From contig NC_065407.1 in the NCBI RefSeq assembly GCF_024362695.1, positions 7,998,001-8,062,000 on the forward strand: a stretch of 64,000 nt of DNA, written 5' to 3'. The stretch comes from Pectinophora gossypiella. Its lineage: Eukaryota; Arthropoda; Insecta; Lepidoptera; Gelechiidae. The position numbers were made by a program, and so were the translations under genes. Below, one piece after another: positions 14,301 to 25,763 of the stretch. A model generated the notes under the pieces. That model saw only the letters and a program-made list of their open reading frames with translations, ran no database searches and was not told the DNA's origin. How positions within the stretch are numbered: the stretch's first letter is position 1; each line of letters opens with the position of its first letter.

Positions 14301-17300
14301 GGGAAATAGGAGTTTCTGTACGTTAATAGTAATTATCGTCGAAGTCTTTGACGCCTGATAGGACCGCGTTATTCTACTGTTATAAAACAAATGTACAAAA
14401 AAAGTATTCGTTCAAATCATGCAAACGTAAACAACACGATGAATAGTGATGTAGGTTTATACGGGATGCCGAGTTAATTGCAAAACGCAATGAACGATTG
14501 TAAATTGCACGGAATGATTGCGAGCGGTCGTGATGCGGGCTCATTACAATAACCTGGCATTTAATTGAATCCAAGGAATGCTGCCTACTGCCAAGCCACG
14601 CATGACTACTTCGACCTGTAATCGTGTAACGACAATATATGGCCATTATGGTAAACAATGGTGGAGCTTCGATTATATTTTTATGATGAACCGACATCCT
14701 TTACGCCCCGTTCGGCAGTATCATTTACATCGATATATTGTGAGGGCTATCTAAGAATGTCTATTATTATTTGTAAGGAGGTACTTTATATTGCTTGCTG
14801 CAATTTCATACATGCAATACTTCTCAGATTTTACTTTACAGCGAGAAAAATAAACAGATATTTAATACATCATCATCATCTCCCTACCGTTCTCCCATTT
14901 TCCACAGGGTCCGCTTACCTAACCTGAAGATTTGACAGGATTTTTACAGAAACGACTGCCTGTCTGACCTTCCAACCCGCGAAGGGAAAACTACAATATA
15001 GGTTAGGTCACAACCTTCCGAAATGCATTTCTCGCGAATGTGGGTGGTCTATTTATGTAATTAAAAAAAGACCCGGTTAATTTTATAATATGCATGACAA
15101 TTTCAGTGTGACTCTTAGATTAAATTACTTTAAGGCAAGCAATTGTAAGACTGTGAAGCAGTACAAGAGTGCGAGGTGCGAAGTTGAACGAGCACGCTCT
15201 CCCACTCCACGCGACTCTCGGAAATGAATTACGTCTCGCCAAGAAAGGATTTTTGAAGCAAAATTAAAACAACAGGCTATTACAGATTCCAATTATATGT
15301 AACCTATCTTTAGAAATAATTTCGCTGCAAATAAGAAAATTAATTTTAAGTTGACATAAACGAACGCAACAGCGAGAGCGTAGGATGGCTAATTCGTCGA
15401 CACGTCTGCGCCGCTGAAACAGCAATGTTATTAGGAGAATGTGCTCTATTGTCGCTCCACTCACGACAAAATAAATTACTTTTCATCCATTTCCGGGTTT
15501 CTTTTTCATTTCAGCGCCTTAATACGTTGGCGGCGGCCGAGCGGCTGTGTTGGCGAAATTATACTGCCGGGGCAGTTCGGTAGCCAAGTCTCTATCAAAT
15601 TCTCGACCCGGCGGTAATAAAAAGAAAATAATACGTAGCGCCTTCACCCACCAACGGATATTTATGTACAGCCCACGTTATTAACTCGCCTTTTATTGGT
15701 TTTTTATGTATACAGCCACACATGGCGAACTGGAGACGTCGGAGAATTTAAAAATTGCAAGACTTTATAGGGCATTTTTATGGATTAATCTGAGATAATG
15801 TGATATTTGCTTTTTTGTAGGTATTTAAATTTATTTCATTCGTAAAACGACGCAAACGCGACTAAAAAGTCAATGGGTCGATATAACCGATGAGCTCCAT
15901 AATAACAACATTAACCGCCTGCAATGGATAATATGCGTCAGCAACCGCTCGGTTTCCACTACGCTGTGGTGTCGCCGTCTAGATTCCTCAATATCTGTGT
16001 GGTAAAATGTTTACCACTTTTTATCTCTAGCCACACTCACCTCGCCTATGCATGTATTCCAAGAATTATTAAGGCAAACCGCAGTGAATTGATTAACTCG
16101 CAACGTTTCGCGTGAACGCATTAGACTCTAAGTTTAAAGGCAATTATCTGATTTAGCTTTTTGTGGTGTCGTCTGCGGAGGAAATACTCGGACAAATTTT
16201 CCATGAATAATGAATTATGACAGGGTTTATATTAGAGGAGATGTATTAATTATAGGATAGAGGAATGCCGTTTTATTGGAGTAACACGCGAGGAGGTAGG
16301 GCGGGCGGCGAGCGCGTTCGATCCCTGCGGCGAACTAATTGCGAGGCACGCCGCCCGGGACCATACGTCATCTTTATTATTTTATTATTAACGAGCAGTC
16401 ATTAATACACTCCAATTAAGTTTATTGTCGCGACGTCAGCTTCAATAAGCGAGATGTATCGGCGCGGCGGTGCCGGCCAGTGATCGATTGCGCTGAGTTA
16501 TGTCCACCTAGTTACCCCTTCAATTGGATCCTTGATTGGTTTGACGTACGCACTATTATTATATGGACGGTTTGCCGATAAATTGGAACTGATTGTTTAC
16601 CAAAGGCGACCCATTTACTTATTGCTCGAGGTCGAGAGGAAGCGAACTTAAATTGTTAAGTGCATTTTTATGCAGTACGAGTATTTCACTCGGTTGAAAA
16701 GGAAATAAAAATTTGTACTTGCGCCTTTTACGGCGCGAATGTACCATAACGTTTTATCGGGTGTTGTTAACGCAGTTAATGAGTCTGCATGTGTTACATT
16801 GTTGTTCTTTTTGTTGCATGAGAAAAATGCGTATGCGCATCGTTAATGACGTCAGCGGCGTGCGTGTCACGCTGCGCGCTCTGCTCGAATTAATTGACGT
16901 AATTACGGAGTAGAAGACAATCGGGCCAAGCTTAATGCCGTAATGAGTCGCGTATTATAAACAATTACTCGCAAACTACTGGCGGCGAAACAGAATTCAT
17001 TACGAACCTCCCAGCTCTAATTTAAATACGTACTATCCTCTTCGGTGGTTAAAATAGTCATTAATTTAATAATTATTTTAATGTAGGTATATATTTATTT
17101 AGTTAACACTTTGTACTTTTGTGTTAAGCCTATTTCAAGTTAAATTTATATTCTATGAATATGAATTACAAACGTAATTTTTGTGTTTATCAGCACTAAG
17201 AGCAGACAGATAAATTATGAAGTTCCTACCATTGATTACGACATAACATGTTTGCGGCGTGAGAAATGTGCCTCCGACTGAACTCAGCAGCCGATTAACT

Positions 17301-20300
17301 CGTTCTCAACGAAAGTGAAATTAGGTACCTACTTACTCAATAATCTCGGACGTCCAAAAATTGCGACTTTATTGCCGTACCAATTTGACCATTTAAAATA
17401 ATCGTTTCCCTGAACTGTAATTTACATTCACTTTATTTAAATGACAAGCCATAAGCAGAATACCAATCTTACGATATTTTATTTAAAAATAATAACCTCG
17501 CGGGAAACGATATACAATGAACATTCAGTAAAATTACTATTTAAGCTAAGAAAATCTCGCGTAAAAGCGGCTAAATGATATCAAATGTTTTTCTTTCTTA
17601 TAAGATTATAGATTGGCATAACACTTGTATGTTCTTCATGTAAATCGTGACTACGAGGATACTAACTGGGCTAATGTTTCCAGCAGCTCAACAAGAAGAG
17701 AACAAGTATGCGTTGAGCAGCAGCGTGGGCGCAGCCGCGGGCGGCGCGCGGCTGTGTGCGCAGTGCGGCAAGGTGATAACCGAGCGATTCCTGCTCAAGG
17801 CGATGGAGCGCTTCTGGCACGAAGACTGCCTCAAATGCGGCTGCTGTGACTGCCGCCTCGGCGAGGTCGGCTCCAAGCTCTATTACAAGGCAGACCTCAT
17901 GCTCTGCAAAAGAGATTACCTTAGGTGAGTTTGGCTTTCTAGTATCTCAGATAAGAGGCTCAGGTTCTATTATCGTTGATAGTAAGTAAGAAGTTCCTAT
18001 ACCTACCTACTGGACCACAACGACAAATTCTTGGATTTTTTTATTTCTCTCTCTCTCTCTCTATTCTTTTCTTTATGAAGTTTTCAACACAATAAAAATG
18101 AATACTCATACAATTCTGTATATACTTACTTACCTTGTGTTGAAATTCTCAAAAAGATTCCTCCTAAGAAAACATTCCCTTCAATACCACTTGACTGTTA
18201 AAATTAATGGTAATTGCCCGCTTTGTGCTCGCTACTATTTAATTGCATAAACATGGTAGCGTGCGTCATAAGTGCTTTTGATATTTATACGTCGTATATA
18301 ACGTTTATAACCCTGATATTTTTTAAACAGGTTATTCGGCGCGACCGGCAACTGTGTGGCGTGCAACAAAGTCATTCCCGCCTTCGAAATGGTTATGCGA
18401 GCCAAGAGTTTCGTTTACCACTTAGAATGCTTCGCCTGTCAACAGTGCAATCACAGGTGATTATCTAGGGGCTTTTATCGTTCCATTTGTAATTTACCAG
18501 TCTTAATTAACATCATCGATCGCAAACCTTGACTTAAATCAAAGTAATTATAAACAATGGCACAGGGTAAGCCGTATAATATGCAATATGATTTGCAAGT
18601 TGCATAAACAAGTTTAATAGAAACTCGCGAGTTAATGTTGAACAACTAAGTATGATGCTATCTAGGAAACCGTTATGGTGTAGAGCGTTAAGTTGTTCCA
18701 GTGAGAATATTTAATAAGTAGATAAATTGTGTGCAGGTTCTGCGTAGGCGACAGATTCTATTTGTGCGACAACAAGATCCTATGCGAGTACGACTATGAG
18801 GAGCGGCTGGTGTTCGCCAGCATGGCTGCCAACCCCAGCGGGCTGGCGCACATCCGACGACAAGTCAGCGGACTTCAGGTACATGCCACATCTTTTAATA
18901 TAGGTATACATGAACACATTCGTCGTAAGCGCAGTGCTTTTCTAATAAACCACCAGCTGTGTAAGCAACAAACGCATCCGTCCTGATCTCGGATCTATCC
19001 GTGACGTAACAAGACATCTACAAGATCATTGTTTTCGTCTTAAAAATAAGTAATTGACCATAACTTTAAAACTACAAACTCAATGACATGCTCTAGTCTA
19101 TTCTCCGTGTTAGTATTTTGGTCTGCCCCTGCTTTATCGACCGATTCCATATTTATAGTGACTATTTTTCGCAAATCGAGACACCAATTTATCCACATTT
19201 GATTCCGAGCCTTTTAGTTTAGTCTATTGATCGACCCCTTTTCATACGGCATAGTTATATTTTAGTAAAGCGGTAGACGTTTATTTCTGAAAGGCCTTTG
19301 TGGAGCTTTGTCAAGTCAGATTATGTATAGGTAATTGCTGGTTGTCCACGTTGCCGGTTCCCACCACAGACGGTGCACCACGTCGCTCTCGTCGACGTGG
19401 CCCAATGCGGCGTGTGGGACCGCGACCACGCCGCGCGCTCGCCGGCTAAATTATTGTTAATAGCCGCAAACCAGCGCCATTACATCCGCACAGACTCGGC
19501 CAACCTGCCATTTATATCATTACACGTTTATCGATTTAACACGGACGCGGTTATTATAAATGCTTGTTTACACTTTATAAAAGAACACATCCTGTACGCA
19601 TGGCTACTACATACATTATGAAAATAAATAGGTAATTTAAGAAGTCGTGAACTTTTTTTAAGCTCACTCACCCCAAATAAAGGGCACGTGAAAAAGTCGG
19701 CTCGGCAGAGTAAATAACTCCCACAAGGACACTGTTAGTGGGAGATTCTATCTCCACTTTATTATGTTTCTTTTGTGATCATTAATCTTTCTCGTACGAA
19801 CGCTTGTCGGAATGCGAATGTGGGGGAATCTATTTCATTTTATGAGTCGCGCGAGTGGAGGGAACCCATTCAGCCGCACGACGTTTCTAATCGACTTTTT
19901 GATTGCGCTCACGGTCTACTGTTGGGAGGTTGACAGGCGAATTGCTAACACAGGAAATCGAACTTAAATCTACTCATCGTGCGTACATAATGTTGTAATT
20001 GATACTTTTTATTGAGTCCTTTTGATGGATTTGCCTGCTATCATCGAATTGATGTCCTTGTATTTTTGTCCTTTCGGGATACAGGCATGATGCTATTTTA
20101 TGTTGTGTGTTATAGTTTATCGATGATTTACCTTATGGAGGAAAATATACGAGTATAAGTTTTCTATCTAAAGTACATGGAATAAGCTCCATCTGCTTTC
20201 TACTAACTGTTTTTCTACTAGTCGTGAACTTTTTTGAAGATGTTTGAAAATAAAATGTTTCTTTGAAATTTGATACATAAATAATAATCCTTGCCAGCAG

Positions 20301-20456
20301 TCTCCAAGTGGTGCGTATGCGGGCGCGGGTGGATGCGCGGGCGCAGCGGGTGGCGCGCTAGCCGACAAGGATGGCGGCGGCTGCGCTGGCGCCGACGACG
20401 CGTCTAGCGGCTACGGCAGCCCGCCCGACCCAGACGTGTGCGACGCCGCGCGATGA
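11266..20456 (+). CDS. Bx: LIM-only transcription cofactor, LMO/Beadex type (join of 5 exons)
   Basis: Coding sequence is the join of 11266-11311, 17684-17924, 18331-18456, 18737-18878 and 20298-20456, 237 residues. Two tandem LIM domains fill the middle. LIM1 has zinc ligands C40, C43, H61, C64, C67, C70, C90 and D93. LIM2 has C104, C107, H126, C129, C132, C135, C154 and D157. The linker between them (RLFGATGNC) is typical of LMO1/2/3 and insect dLMO. There is no homeodomain or kinase domain. LMO proteins bind the LIM-binding protein Chip/LDB and compete with LIM-homeodomain proteins such as Apterous in the nucleus; that role is family knowledge. Residues 186-237 are Gly/Ala-rich and end in a Ser-Ser-Gly-Tyr-Gly-Ser-Pro segment. 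All junctions are GT-AG with matching phases (1, 2, 2, 0). An in-frame TGA at 11242-11244 supports the chosen start; a second ATG lies at 11287. The symbol is by family resemblance. Confidence 0.93.
14241..14311 (+). mobile_element. LINE 3' end, C-terminal RT-ORF tail
   Basis: Read from 14241 the frame encodes AREACQDRSKWNSIV followed by SAYPGGK and a stop. This matches two other copies in the window (30297-30412, minus strand, and 49376-49568). Such RDRxxW-type endings are typical of non-LTR retrotransposon polyproteins. The copy is strongly 5' truncated. Confidence 0.7.
14864..15055 (-). repeat. Interspersed repeat, copy 1 (LINE/SINE 3' end)
   Basis: This segment is similar, in inverse orientation, to 23628-23915. 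Shared blocks include gtccgcttacctaacctga, tgcctgtctgaccttccaac and the ctcgcgaatgtgggt end, with a CATCATCATC tail on the left. It looks like the 3' part of a non-LTR element; the family is not assigned. Confidence 0.65.
17684..17924 (+). CDS. Bx: LMO exon B: LIM domain 1
   Basis: Encodes a short Gln/Glu and Ser/Ala/Gly linker, then the complete first LIM domain (CAQCGK...FWHEDCLKCGCCDCRLG...LCKRDYLR). The segment WHEDCLKC-CCDCRLGEVGS is the hallmark of the LMO1/3/dLMO group. The acceptor is a tandem cagcag, so the exon may start at 17684 or 17687, which changes one alanine. The donor is gtgagt after 17924 (phase 2). Confidence 0.92.
17925..18330 (+). other. LMO intron 2
   Basis: A 406-bp GT-AG intron (gtgagt ... 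tttttaaacag) containing a (TC)n microsatellite. No other feature seen. Confidence 0.85.
18046..18062. repeat. (TC)n microsatellite
   Basis: An uninterrupted dinucleotide run inside LMO intron 2. Confidence 0.9.
18331..18456 (+). CDS. Bx: LMO exon C: first half of LIM domain 2
   Basis: Encodes LFGATGNCVACNKVIPAFEM and continues to FVYHLECFACQQCNH, carrying six of the eight LIM2 zinc ligands. Both sides are phase 2 and the arginine codon is split across each junction (AG|G). Acceptor tttaaacag, donor gtgatt. Confidence 0.92.
18457..18736 (+). other. LMO intron 3
   Basis: A 280-bp GT-AG intron with acceptor attgtgtgcag. Nothing else recognised in it. Confidence 0.85.
18737..18878 (+). CDS. Bx: LMO exon D: second half of LIM domain 2 and post-LIM segment
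   Basis: Encodes FCVGDRFYLCDNKILCEYDYEE, which supplies the last two LIM2 ligands, then a 25-residue post-LIM segment ending SGLQ. The donor is gtacat after CAG and the phase is 0. Reading through the donor adds about 36 codons before a stop at 18984-18986, so intron retention would give a slightly longer protein. Confidence 0.92.
19370..19621 (+). other. Candidate alternative terminal exon of LMO
   Basis: A pyrimidine-containing acceptor (gttcccaccacag) precedes 19370. From there a frame stays open for 83 codons in phase 0, the phase left by exon D, and stops at 19619-19621. An AATAAA begins two bases after the stop and another lies at 19676-19681. The first half is GC-rich (VDVAQCGVWDRDHAARSP), unlike the surrounding intron. 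No domain is recognised, and chance openness is a real alternative. Confidence 0.2.
20056..20115 (+). mobile_element. LINE 3' tail fragment
   Basis: The block tcctttcgggatacaggc and the following tgatgctatttta resemble 48695-48755 (cccctttgggggtacaggc). Both look like the 3' UTR end of a non-LTR retrotransposon common in Lepidoptera. Confidence 0.5.
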
Positions 20457-20486
20457 CCGATGATGCCGCGCCGACTCCTCGCCTCG
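20298..20486 (+). CDS. Bx: LMO exon E: C-terminal tail and stop
   Basis: Coding to TGA at 20454-20456, then 30 bases of UTR to a gtaaat donor. It encodes a 52-residue Gly/Ala-rich, cysteine-containing tail ending DDASSGYGSPPDPDVCDAAR. The acceptor is a tandem cagcag (20297 or 20300), so one glutamine is optional. The exon is GC-rich compared with its intron. Confidence 0.85.
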
Positions 20487-22050
20487 GTAAATGGTGCTTT
20501 ATATGAATATTTATTATCTACATCAAATATTTGTTTTGATTATGATTTAACTTATCAAGTCGTGTCAACTCCGCAGGTGAAACCCCACTGAGTGTCGTTG
20601 GGACGCTAGGCCGCACCACGAAGCGGAACTCCAAGGCGCAGCGACCGACTCTACCAGTGACGTCGTTCGACCCTCACCCTCACGCAAACTAGCCATCACT
20701 CACGGCTCATATAGAAAATAGTCGCTTATTTTTTATAAGTTCATAAACTGTCACATAAATCTCAGTGTAGGTTGTTTTGGAGTTAAGGAAATAGTGTCAG
20801 TTAACGGAGCAGGCTAAGTGCAGACATACGTCGAGTGTCGCGCCGAGCGTATTTTAGTCGCGGCGGGTACATTAGGCTGAGGCGGCCGTGGATCCGCGGC
20901 CACTTTACAAAACGTCCGGGATGAGTCGCGAATGCGTTGTCAGAACACGATATTTCCATTACGTATACGATTTGAACACTTGTTTACATGTTAAGATAGC
21001 GCGCCGCGTGGGTAGGACGCGGCTCGGGCTTGTGCCGTGCGGGTGCGCTCTCAGGACTGCTCATCATTCAACATTACTACCTACTTTATTGTCATATAAG
21101 TACATTTTTGTAATAAATAACATTACATTACTTGTTTGCTGTGTATAAACTGTTAGCAGTTCTAATACAACACTCGTATGGCACCATATCTTGCGCTTAG
21201 CCATTTTAGTCATGCCGTGTGTTTACATAAAAAGCTGATAACATTAATTCATTCACGCCCTTTTATGTCACGATGTCAAATCACTCTCTTTGCATTTGTA
21301 ATAGGTATATAAACCTCTTCATACAACGATTCAGGTCCAGACGTTGAAATTTTATTGATAAATCGATCTCATTGTTATGGAATTGTATGTAGGTACATTT
21401 AGTAAACATAAACATTGTTATCATACAAGGTATGAACTTTTATCGAGGTTGGTTTCCTTTTTATTTGCTTTTTGATTGGTTAAGTATGTTAATGTTATTA
21501 TTTTTTTACCAAAGATAAGTTTCCGTTAAAGGATTTTAATTATGTAGAGTCTACACAAAATGAATTATGTTTGTAGGATATTAAAATAGTGAGTGATACT
21601 CTATTTGGTACTCTGAAGTGGTGCAATGGTTAGTTAAGTACCCCTGTAAAATATTAAAGTTCACTGTTTACGTATGACTTTCAAAAAATACATTTTCTTT
21701 CGCCATAGCTTCAGTGATTGTTGTTCGCGTGTAATTATAAAGTTGACCATAATTTCAGATCCGCTAAAAACTTATTTTGTAATGAAAATTGATACCATAA
21801 ATATAGGTAAATAAATGCTAAAGTTTTCTAAGATTATAGTAACTAATGTAAAATAAAGATTTCTACGATAAAGATGTATTTATGTAAAAATACGATCAGT
21901 CGTTATAGTTAGAATATTGGCTAATTTAAATTATCTCGTCTAACATACAATAGAGTCACAATACATCGTTTTGAACTCTCATTGACATCGACAGATTGAT
22001 TGAATTTCATTTTACCGTTACTGTGTAAATAAATATATTTATTTAATGAT
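20457..22050 (+). other. LMO 3' UTR with a short intron and possible poly(A) signals
   Basis: An apparent 90-bp intron at 20487-20576 (donor gtaaat, acceptor caactccgcag) follows the stop by 30 bases, too close to be expected to trigger nonsense-mediated decay. AATAAA hexamers occur at 21112-21117, 21852-21857 and 22028-22033. The last is followed by a T-rich stretch and is my best guess for the distal end. A TGTAAATA Pumilio-type element overlaps it at 22024-22031. The exact end is inferred. Confidence 0.55.
22028..22033 (+). terminator. Distal poly(A) signal of LMO (candidate)
   Basis: AATAAA followed about 30-45 bases later by a GT/T-rich region (gtgagtttcattttcc). Proximal alternatives are at 21112 and 21852. 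Confidence 0.4.
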
Positions 22051-23627
22051 TACATTCGTGAGTTTCATTTTCCTTCTAATGGTCGCGACAATATTTGCCA
22101 AACTTATAGCATTCTCATGTTCGGCAGCGGACGATTCAAGTGTTCGTTGCCTTGCTTATAGTTTCCGATGTTTATGTGGTTACGTATTATTTAACTCCAA
22201 CATCAACGCTCTTAGCGTCTGATGGTCGATCAAATATACCATTCCATTTGTGAGGCACTTAAGCACTTCTCACTTGAAAACATTTGGGGTTCTGACGAAC
22301 TCCCGGGCTCCATAAGCCGTGCTAATTGGCGAAGGCCTCTGCCACTGAGCATCTTTTAAGTCGCTTTAAAAATACATTACTTTGTCAACCAAAAAAAATA
22401 CCTAATATACGCGCTCTGTAGAAACGTATGGACATGCCAATCGAATGCAAATGATCTGTAACAAAGCCCACACGTTTTATGCTTTTAAAACATCAAATAG
22501 TCGAGTGAAAATTTACAACGTAATTAAGTTCGTGTGGCATTTTAAAAGTATTCCTATTTGCGACACATAAAATACAGTAACGCGTTCTACATTAAGTTTA
22601 TTTTATTTCGTTGGCGAACCATACATATTGATCAACCCACTCTAACACGTGTTCTCGGAAATGTGTTTTATAGTGAGCGCAGACGGGAATGTCCATAAAA
22701 TTCTCCACGACAAGACGCATTAACGAGCGTCGTTTAGTTGTTTGCTGTTTAAATAAGTGCTGTAATGTAATTTTAATGAGCTCACAAAAATGTGTGCGAG
22801 CTGCGAGCCGCCATCGTCACTGCACGTAATGACGGACGGACGCCGCCGGCTCACGTGGGAACAACACCCTTTAATGCAGCACTATTACAATATTAGAATA
22901 ACTTCCATCGTTTTCAAACGAACTTCCATAATTTACTCATATTAAATTCTATTTGTAATACTACGAAACCAGCCTTTTTGTGACGCAGACAATGCTCACA
23001 ATAAAAAGGGGTTGCTTGTGATTTAAAAAAATCTTTGTTATTAGACGCGTTGTAACAAATTTGTTTGTATTAAAAAGTGGTTAATTACAGTTCACCGGCG
23101 GCCCCAAAAGAATTTGGTTACAGAAAGAATAGAATTCGCCTGAGTTATTGGGAGCGCTGAGCACGCTCGCCCGTGAAAACTCACTTAAACTTTTTTAATT
23201 AAATTTCTGATTTTTCTCCCGGCACTGTGAAGAATCTTATCCGGAGCTTTATTCAAAATGTTGTATTAATTAGTCTGCGTGCTGGGGACTAATGGGCGCG
23301 GTAATCGACTTTCACGGTGTACCGGCCACCTCGCCAACTCAGCATGCCGCGCTATGCAAACTTCTCAAAGCTAATGAATGCTCAGATACACTAATTAATT
23401 CTTCTTATACGCATATTGGAATATGCGTCTACGAAAGTATACTGATAGAAGTAGATAGTACACCTGAAACTACTATCTATTAGAACTCAAAGCTCTAAGC
23501 AAAAATTTTACAGCGTCATTCCCTCTAATAGATATTTGATATACGTTTCTCCGAAACACCCCGCTAGTTTATGTTTTGTAAGGATTACGTAACAGAAAAA
23601 ATATTAAATATAAGAATGAGGGGTAAG

Positions 23628-23915
23628 GCCTGTCTCCAGCGTGGGATGTAGAGGCTAATTACGTTTATGTTATGTATTAGGAATAAAAAAACAAATTTAC
23701 AATGGGTATTAGAAGGTTTTTAACATCGTGAGGAAACCCACATTCCCGAGAAATTCATTTTCAGAGGTATGTGACCCAACCTGTATTGGGCTGGTTTACC
23801 CTTGCAGGTTGGAAGGTCAGACAGGCAGTTGCTTCTGTAAGAACCGGACCTGTAAAATCTTCAGGTTAGGTAAGCGGACCCTGTGAAAAACGGGATAATG
23901 CTAGGGATATGATGA
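23628..23915 (+). repeat. Interspersed repeat, copy 2 (LINE/SINE 3' end)
   Basis: Inverse-orientation relative of 14864-15055, sharing ggttggaaggtcagacaggc, ttcaggttaggtaagcggac and the gaaacccacattcccgag block. It ends in a GATGAT-type tail near 23910. It is longer than copy 1 on its left side. Confidence 0.65.
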
Positions 23916-24615
23916 TAATGATTAGAAGGTTTTTATTTCTTAAGGTAAATGTTTGCACCTAATTCTAAAATTTTATTAGACTCGTGTTTTGTCAAATAAA
24001 AATTCGGAAGTATTTTTTTGATGAGAAGTATAATATATTAGTAATAGGATAAGTAGATATAGGCGGTCCTAATTAATAATCAAAATAAAGGATGATTTAT
24101 GAATGTTTCTTAAAAAAGTGTTATTTTAATATGACAGAATATCTATGCTCGGAGATCGGCTGGCTAATGTGTTGGTTGCTCTGCTCCGGCGACTGTTTGC
24201 TTTTCATTTACCAGATCACTAAGCTGCCGTAACGCCAGCCATTAGACCTTAACACGCGTTGTGCTAAGTAGGTAGATACTTTAATCAAATACTTACTTCT
24301 AAATCGTTATCGCTAAAAAGACTAAGCATTATGTACAATACAAGTGATATTAAGTTAGTATGTATTAAGTAGATTTATTTAGCAATTTCTCTGTAAATCC
24401 TACAACAACTAATTTGAAAATAAACAATTGATTACGGCAACATTGATTGCATTGATGAATTGGTCTCTACTTACAGGCTAGGAATAAACGAGCAACTTGA
24501 ATGAATTACGATCGATAAAGCGAAATAATTGGCTGCGAAATATAATCGATGGAGGCGTTAATTGATGCCTTGTCAGCAATTATCATGTGAAGAAAATTGA
24601 TTGCGTGAACAGAAA

Positions 24616-24636
24616 GGTAAGTAAGTAGGTAAGTAC
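24616..24636. repeat. (GTAA/GTAG)n simple repeat
   Basis: A short imperfect tetranucleotide run (ggtaagtaagtaggtaagta). Confidence 0.7.
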
Positions 24637-25742
24637 ATATTATGTGCCACATAATACCATCGAATGGCAAAGAAAAACTCGTTAATTGCACAGCAAACGA
24701 CACGGTCTTGCTCAACAGACGTGATACGTATCTTTTCCATAAAAAAGTCACGTGCGAAGATTTAAAATCAATTATAAAACATGATAATAAATGAAGAACT
24801 AAAAACTTTCAACCTTTGAAAGGCGACCGTGAATGGGCCATTAACCCTTGTTTTATTTAAGAACGACGTGGGTTATATTGTGAAGCGCAAAGTTTCCGTC
24901 GAATCATTTAAATAAACGAACTCGCATCATTATGTCAGATCTAAGGATCGAACAAATTGCCAATTAGTGGCGCGCTGGGCCGGGGAGCAGCCGTGAGCGT
25001 CGCGCGTTGGGGTGTCGGGAACCGCGTAGGCGGTCGTTGCGTCGCTTCACCGACGCCACGACTCGGTCGCGTCGCGCCCGTCGCGTCACTATGTCACCCC
25101 CGCAACCATCCGACTGCGACCAACCACAGATCGCTCTTAGCTCTTACACATAGCACCCATTAATGCTTTAATTTTCTTGAAAGCAATCTAAAAGACTTCG
25201 CCATTCTAAAACTTTCGCATGAAAGACGGTGACAAAAGAACAGAGATCACCGTGGAAACGGTCCGAAAATATTGAACATTATAATTTGGATGGGTAAGTT
25301 AACTAGTACGTAGTAGGTACTCTAAAATAGATTTTTCATTGTCGAAAATGTTTTTATGTCATATTTAATTAACTAAGTATGAATTTATTAGGGCATATAA
25401 CATACATAGAGCTGCTGAAAGTGCTGAGCCCTTGCACGTGTTTGAGTAAAGTTATAACTTTGCGAGGAGAATTAATTTATTTGGCCATTAACATTGTGAG
25501 CCTCTATTTAATTTCAGTAATTACCTAAAGGATATCAAGATCCATTAAGACGACTCCAGCGTATTCCTTGTGCCTCCCAGTGGGAGGGTGGGGGCGTCCG
25601 AGAGCGCTCAGTATTCAGAGTATCGCAAATGTAACTTTCGGTTCTTTTCATGGCTAAAGTATGTTGGCGGCAATCCATAATGGGATCGCCATTATTCTTG
25701 CCATTAATTCGCATGGCCCGGCTTCCGTGCATTAGCGGCCCG

Positions 25743-25763
25743 CGCCGCCGCCGCCGCCGCTGC
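25743..25763. repeat. (GCC)n trinucleotide repeat
   Basis: About six CCG units in a GC-rich island, with no coding context. Confidence 0.8.

Larger units (their letters stand above)
11312..17683 (+). other. LMO intron 1 (6.4 kb)
   Basis: Donor gtaagt, acceptor tttccag followed directly by a second cag. It holds a LINE 3' fragment (14241-14311), a second interspersed repeat (14864-15055), and GC-rich islands near 12060-12170 and 16290-16500. Motifs of the form TTTATGGCC and TAATTA recur, which fits a regulatory intron, but no enhancer can be proven from sequence. Confidence 0.75.
18879..20297 (+). other. LMO intron 4
   Basis: A 1.4-kb GT-AG intron with acceptor ccttgccag followed by a second cag. 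It contains a phase-compatible candidate alternative terminal exon (19370-19621) and a LINE-tail fragment (20056-20115). Confidence 0.8.
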
